The notes below the pieces were generated by a model. It was not told the DNA's origin and did not search any database. It saw only the letters and a program-made list of their open reading frames with translations. Position numbers and translations under genes: made by a program. 64,000 nt of DNA from Takakia lepidozioides (Eukaryota > Streptophyta > Takakiopsida > Takakiales > Takakiaceae), in contig CM060732.1 in the NCBI GenBank assembly GCA_030704615.1, positions 29,801,053 through 29,865,052 of the forward strand, in the 5' to 3' direction. Position 1 is the stretch's first letter. Each line of letters starts with the position of its first letter. Positions 59,279 to 64,000 of this stretch are shown in pieces.

Positions 59279-60495
59279 ATCCAGGTCGTAGGAGCAGTCT
59301 GCTGTAGATAAACATAGTCACTAGGGTTAAATCTCCGAACCCCAGGACGATAGCCCCTACCACGTATGGTAGCATACCTCAACGTATCACGATGTTGTGC
59401 AATGGCAAGGTTCTCGAAAGCCATGGGCATGACTTTCTTGAACAACTCTGCACGCTGATCACATGTACGTGCCCACACGTCCAGATCGTCAAGGTTAAGA
59501 ACTGTAGCAGCTTCTCTGCGAATGGATGTAGGCAAATCCGGCTCTCGGCCAAAGAGAAGAAAGTATGGTGAGAAGTAGGCAAGTGATGCTTGCTTGCTGA
59601 ACCTATAGCCCATGGCTAACCAGGGTAACTGAAGGTCCCAATCTCCTAGGTGTCCCTTCTATAAGCCATACTTGCGCAAACCCCTCTTTATTGTCTGAAC
59701 AACCCTCTCTGCCAAGCCATCGGCCTCAGGATGATCCCCAGAAGTGGTGCGGTGGTCTACCAAGGCCTGGTCACACAAAGCCTGAAACTCCCCCAATAAC
59801 TCTCTCCCTGGGTCCGTGAGTACCTCATCTGGAGCACCGAATCGGCTAAGTACACAATCCAAGAATGCATACGCAGCTCCCTCACTAGCCTTATCAGGCA
59901 ATGGAACCAACTCGATCCACTTGGAGAAGTGCTCCACCATCACCAACACGTACTTGTTGTGGCGCATGGTCAGTGGCAACGGCCCTGCGAAGTCAAGACT
60001 CCACCTGTAGCCCAATCCCATGATCGCAAGAGGGTGCAATTGTGGAGTAGGGGCGTTGAATGAAGCACGCACCCTGTCACACACCATGCACCTAGCCACA
60101 AATTGTTGCACCTCTGTGTGCATACCACGCCACCAATACTGGCCCTGCAGTAGACTATGAGTGCGTCGCACCCCAAAATGCCCCAACTCCTCATGGGCAT
60201 GCCGCACTAACCGTGCCTGCTGTGTTGGGTGAGGCACAATCCTCACTCGACCATCCTCCCACACTCGGAGCAGGTGTGTCCCCTCCCACTTGAACCTCTT
60301 GGCTTGTTGTAGGATCCGATCCCTCTCCTTGGCAGTCACAGTGGCTGTCGTGTCTCCAGTGCAGAGGTAGTCCAACACAGCTAAATCCTCATGTATATCT
60401 TTGGCGCCACCTTGCTCATTGCTGGCCTCAGGGTCCTCAGACACTTGATCTACAGTCATCCCTGTTGCAGGTCCAACCTGGCCTTCCGCTGCCAA
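59275..60495 (-). pseudogene. Integrase of copy C, with stop codons
   Basis: Zinc-binding domain H-H-C-C (HAHEELGHFGVRRTHSLLQGQ, then CMVC), catalytic D at SLDFAGPL, second D at VLTDPGRELLG, E at HPEADGLAERVVQ. A stop at 59659 separates the core from 59613-59275 (YFSPYFLLFGREPDLP and RFNPSDYVYL). The frame is otherwise unbroken to 59275. Confidence 0.88.
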
Positions 60496-60519
60496 GATAC
60501 ACAGAAATGCAGATGCATG

Positions 60520-61950
60520 TCATCTGGGCACCATCTCCTCGTCCGTCTCACCATACCACCGAGCTCCAATGTCATCCTGCGGGCTCGTGCATGGATTGCG
60601 ACTCAACCCATCTGCATCCCGCTTGACCAAACCCGGTCGATGCACAACCTGCAAGTCATACTCTTGAAGGATGAGTGCCCACCGTGCAAGCTTCCCCGTA
60701 AGCTTGTCTGACACCATCAACCACTTGAGTGGTTGGTGATCCGTGACAAGAGTGAAGAGATTGTCGTATAGATAGCACTTGAAGTGTGCCACGGCCCACA
60801 CTGCAGCTAAGCATTCTCCCTCATATGAGCTATACTTAGACTCTGCAGCGTTGTTCGAGCGGCTAGCATAAGCCACTACGAACTCTCTTCCATCATCATC
60901 CACCTGTGTGAGCACCGCTCCAAGCCCCAGCATGCTCCAATATGTATGCAGCTGAAAAGGACGCCCCCTGATAGGTCGTCTCAAGATGGGCGCTGAGGTC
61001 AACCTCGCCTTGAGCTCTTGAAAAGCTTGTTCTTGCTCATCTTCCCACTACCACTCCTGGTCTACCTTGGTCAGTTTGGTTAGAGCCTTTGCAATGGCAC
61101 TAAATCCCTTAACAAATCGTCGATAATAGTTTGCTAACCCCATGAAAGCTCGAACTCGGCTCACATTTGTGGGGCGTGGAATCTGTGCAATGGACTCTAC
61201 CTTAGTCTGCTCTACCCCCAATCCCCCAGGATATATCATGTGACCCAGATATTCAATTTGGTTGTGGAAAAACTTGCACTTCCCCGGATGTAACTTCAAT
61301 CCGTGCGCCCTCAAGCGCTCAAATATCACCTAGAGGTGTCTCTCATGCTCCTCCACCGTAGCACTAAAGATGATGATGTCATCTATGTAGCACCGAGCAA
61401 ACTCCACCCCTGCTAGAATCCTTTCCATGACTCTCTAAAACTCTGCCGGAGCATTCTTAAGCCCAAATGGTAAGAACCGCCACTGGTATAGGCAATCCTT
61501 CCCGTGCTCATTGATCCCCCAGAGTGTCGTCTTCTGGTTATCCGCCTCCTTGATCGGCAACTGGTGATATCCGGATCATAAATCCAAAGTGCTAAAGACC
61601 TTGGCATGCCCAATGGCATCAAAGATCTCCTCTGGTGTTGGCATGGCATACCTATCGGACTTGGTCTGACGATTTACAGGCCGGTAATCACCGCACATAC
61701 GTCTCTCCGTTTAATTGCCATAGACATCCTTCTTGGCTGGCATCACTGTGGCTGAAGCATACTCTCCCCCAGATAGCTCCACCAAACCAGCCTCCCAAAG
61801 GTCCTGAGTTCTCATCTGAATCAAGGACCTCTCCATGTCACTGTATCTATAGGGTCTCCGAAAGATTGGCGTGTCAGTAGCCAATTCAATGCGAATCTTG
61901 TGACCCTTCAGTGCTCCTAAGTCCTTCAAACTGAAAGCAAAGCAGTTCAT
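60520..61950 (-). pseudogene. Reverse transcriptase and RNase H of copy C, with stop codons
   Basis: RT: RPYRYSDMERSLIQ, VMPAKKD (then a TAA at 61711), MCGDYRPVNR, ATP-like GYHQLPIKEAD, LYQWRFLPFGLKNAPAEF, CYIDDIIIFS (catalytic YIDD, about 61,390), HPGKCKFFHNQIEYLGH, VRAFMGLANYYRRFV. RNase H: LGAVLTQVDDDGREF, SKYSSYEGECLAAVWAV, LVTDHQPLKWLM. The usual first RNase H Asp (TDAS type) reads HTYWS, probably a mutation. Stops include 61711, several between 61,600 and 61,300, 61048 and 60520. Confidence 0.88.
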
Positions 61951-62364
61951 GTAAGCCCTCGAGAACCGTCGTATACGTTGTCTTTCTCCTCCGGTGACTA
62001 TAGGTCCAACATCAGGCTCCCAGTTGTCCTCCGTGACTACAACCTTGAGTCCAGCAGGCTTTGAGGTAGAAGACGCGTCCCGTGGTTGCTATGCTGCAAC
62101 CTCTTGAGCAGTGACCACTGCCTCCTCTGTCAGTGACAATGTCTCATCCTGCCCCATCATCCCATCCTTGAGGACCTCCTCAACCCGAGAAAAATCCCCA
62201 ACCTGATACATCACCGCCGCCTTGGCTGCCAACTCCTTCTGAACCTCGAGCACCTCCCACGTGTGCTATGGATGCGGCCTGCACCTCGTGGTCCTCACCT
62301 GCTCGCCCCCACTCGCTGCCTGTACCGTCTCGGTAGGCAGGGAGACCCTCAAGGGAAGTGTACT
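61951..62364 (-). other. Linker between methyltransferase and RT in copy C
   Basis: Same reading frame as both neighbours, with further stop codons. Includes a hydrophilic stretch (EVQKELAAKAAVMYQVGDF, LTEEAVVTAQEVAA). No domain recognised. Confidence 0.6.
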
Positions 62365-63465
62365 TCATACTCTGCGTTGCTCAGCCATAGCTAAGCTGAT
62401 AATCCAGGTCAAGCAATTGAGGTCCATTGCTTGCCTCGACACCTGACGACGTGATGCCTCAGAAAGAGATGGCACCGCCGTGGTACCAGTGGTAAAACCC
62501 ATCGCCCGCTCGCGCTTCTCGGCATTGGGCTCCACTAATTGCTGCAACTGGCTATCCCACAAGAGGCGAGGTCCACAATCCCGAAAGGCATGAGATCCTG
62601 GAAAGCTGAGCAGTGTAGGCAATGCGGCTCGTGGGTGACCCACCTTGACCACTGCCAAAGGTGATCGGTCATCGTGTCTCACATGCTGAGACTGTCTCCA
62701 TTTCTCCAAAATGCTATCCACCGTTAGGTGTGGTGGCCGCTGCACCCCATCAAATGCACGCTTGAGCAGTGCATGTGGCATCAAGTTGGTCCACCATAAA
62801 CGTGGGCGATGAGCCCGTGACCCCACTGCAGCTGCATCCAGCAACACTGGTAACCCAAGCCAAGACCGCACTTGATGCACACTGGCCATCACCTTGGCCC
62901 GAGAATCACCCATCAATGGCACATTCTCCAAAATATATGCCGAAGAGTCTGTCTGCTGAAGCTGTAAATAGCGTAGGACCCTCAACATCTCCCAAAACAA
63001 GCGTGACCTTGAGTCTTGTAACCCATCGCCATCCCCGGCTGATGAATGCCCTTGGTAGGGCCAACCTGCCACTACCAAGTGAATAGGGTCAACCCGCTCC
63101 AAATCATGCGCCCACAGCAAAGAGATGTCTGCTGGCAATGCTTGTTGGTATCCACAAACTACAGACACTGGCAACAAATCAGGGTATTGCTGTACCGACT
63201 GAGCAACATGGCGCAGTGAGACGCATTGTGCAGTCTCATCCCTCTCCACATACAGGTAACGTCGAACTCGTACACCTGCCTACAGCACTGCAGCCAATCC
63301 AGTGCTGATCCCGCCAAACAAGTCTAGAAGGCATATGCCTTCATCCGGGCACTGCCACACAAGAGGTGTGGTGTCCAATGGCGACATCTGAGGTGGTCCT
63401 GGTGCAATCACTGCATTCTCCTCCTCTCCTGACGGTATGAAGGCCTCTACCCAGGCTTGTTGCAC
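62365..63465 (-). pseudogene. Cytosine-C5 DNA methyltransferase domain inside gypsy pol (copy C)
   Basis: C5 methyltransferases transfer a methyl group from SAM to cytosine. Motifs in normal order: I LDLFGGISTG (about 63,305-63,335), IV AGWPYQGHSSAG (about 63,035-63,070), then DSRSRLFWEMLRVL, VI ILENVPLMG (about 62,915-62,940), VIII AHRPRLWWTNL (about 62,785-62,815), a target-recognition-like middle, and C-terminal RERAMGF and RRQVSRQAMDLN (motifs IX/X). The RLFWE and AHRxRxxW patterns recall the DNMT3 group. Two defects: a TAG at 63280-63282 between motif I and the rest, and Tyr (TAC, 63055-63057) in place of the catalytic Cys of the PCQ motif. The frame is shared with protease and RT, so it was part of the polyprotein, not a nearby gene. 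Confidence 0.85.
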
Positions 63466-63480
63466 CCGTCTATCAGCAGC

Positions 63481-64000
63481 CTACTGCAAATCCTTGGTCG
63501 TACCCCACAATGGAGTGTGAGCAACCATGGCAAGCAACTCCGCCGTACCATGCATGTCATCCTGTTTTGTTGGAGGTGGCACATCCTCTGCATGGGCATT
63601 GCCCTCCAGCAACTCTCCAGGCCAACTAACTGCAGTTGTGAAGGCTGCTAATGCTGGCATCTTGCCCCGCTGGGCAACAGCAATACCCCCAATGAACGTC
63701 ACAGGGAGCTGTACACAACGACCATCCCCTGACTGCCATCCAGGCCTGTAGGATGCTGACTCCTCCCAAAAATCCAGGGTGAAGCCCATGGGATACAACA
63801 CTGCCCCACCAACGAGGACATCGTAAGATACCGCGTCTGTCACAATGGCCTTGGCTCGCATCACTGAGCCATCTATAGGATGATCCGGCTGTAGTCTAAT
63901 GGCCAACTCACACCGTGTCATGCCTCGAGCCTGCTCTGATCCTCCCTGAGATGTCTGTATCTGGGAAGGGACAAAGCTCCATATCCGCCTCCATGAGGCC
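63481..64000 (-). pseudogene. Protease region of copy C (partial)
   Basis: 63921-63481 reads RCELAIRLQPDHPIDG, AIVTDAVSYDVLVGGAVLYPMGFTLDFW, the C-terminal half of a retropepsin-like domain; its active-site Asp should lie beyond 64,000. Stop at 63481, then the methyltransferase in the same frame. Confidence 0.65.

Larger units (their letters stand above)
58165..64000 (-). mobile_element. Ty3/gypsy retrotransposon copy C with DNA methyltransferase and PHD finger (partial)
   Basis: Minus strand; 3' LTR at the left, polypurine tract (58694-58710), then reading right to left in element order: protease (cut by window edge), cytosine methyltransferase, RT, RNase H, integrase, PHD finger. Protease through integrase share a single reading frame (from 63921 to 59275), broken only by stop codons. 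It is unrelated to the A/B/E family in sequence. It sits in copy E after GGTTATTG at 58164. The 5' LTR and gag lie beyond 64,000. Confidence 0.85.

Overview
This is a piece of a large, repeat-rich nuclear plant genome. One conserved host gene lies in it: an 11-exon P4-type ATPase of the plant ALA type (minus strand, 4.7-11.4 kb). Almost everything else is mobile DNA: at least four Ty3/gypsy copies, a hAT-like DNA transposon, a second large DNA element nested inside it, a tRNA-derived SINE and several kilobases of palindromic tandem arrays. The gypsy lineages, a DNMT-like gene inside a retroelement and the uncharacterised multi-exon transposon genes suggest a non-seed land plant (fern, lycophyte or bryophyte). 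The sequence alone does not fix the species.

Layout. 1-4075: 5' part (gag, upstream ORF, LTR) of a minus-strand gypsy element, copy A, cut by the window edge. 4.7-11.4 kb: P4-ATPase. 11.4-13.4 kb: no gene seen. 13,417-43,227: a candidate ~29.8 kb hAT-like composite. It has CAGGGTTGCA-type ends, an 8-bp near-perfect target duplication, inverted subterminal arrays of a GCGACCACC palindrome, a hAT transposase pseudogene, a RING-finger cargo pseudogene and an unidentified left-end gene. Inside it, at about 17,391-31,802, lies a second element with its own inverted ends, a decayed transposase, hundreds of bases of GGCGCC-centred palindromes and a nine-exon gene joining a ParB-like domain to a beta-class (N4/N6-type) DNA-methyltransferase-like domain.

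43.5-58.2 kb: a young, nearly complete gypsy element (copy B, 44,113-57,503, minus strand, target duplication AGTAC). It sits inside the LTR of an older plus-strand relative (copy E). Copy B has an extra ORF that starts inside the 5' LTR and reads across the primer-binding site, then gag, protease, RT, RNase H and integrase, and a long third gene downstream of pol. 58,165-64,000: a different gypsy element (copy C, minus strand, running off the right edge). It carries a complete cytosine-C5 DNA methyltransferase domain between protease and reverse transcriptase and a PHD finger after the integrase.

Two unrelated mobile elements in this window therefore carry DNA-methyltransferase-like domains: C5-type in gypsy copy C, N4/N6-type with ParB in the nested DNA element. 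Most coding regions of the older elements are broken by stops that look like C-to-T changes at CAG/CGA codons, as expected for methylated, silenced plant DNA. The P4-ATPase appears intact: its 11 proposed exons join in frame to about 1,191 codons.
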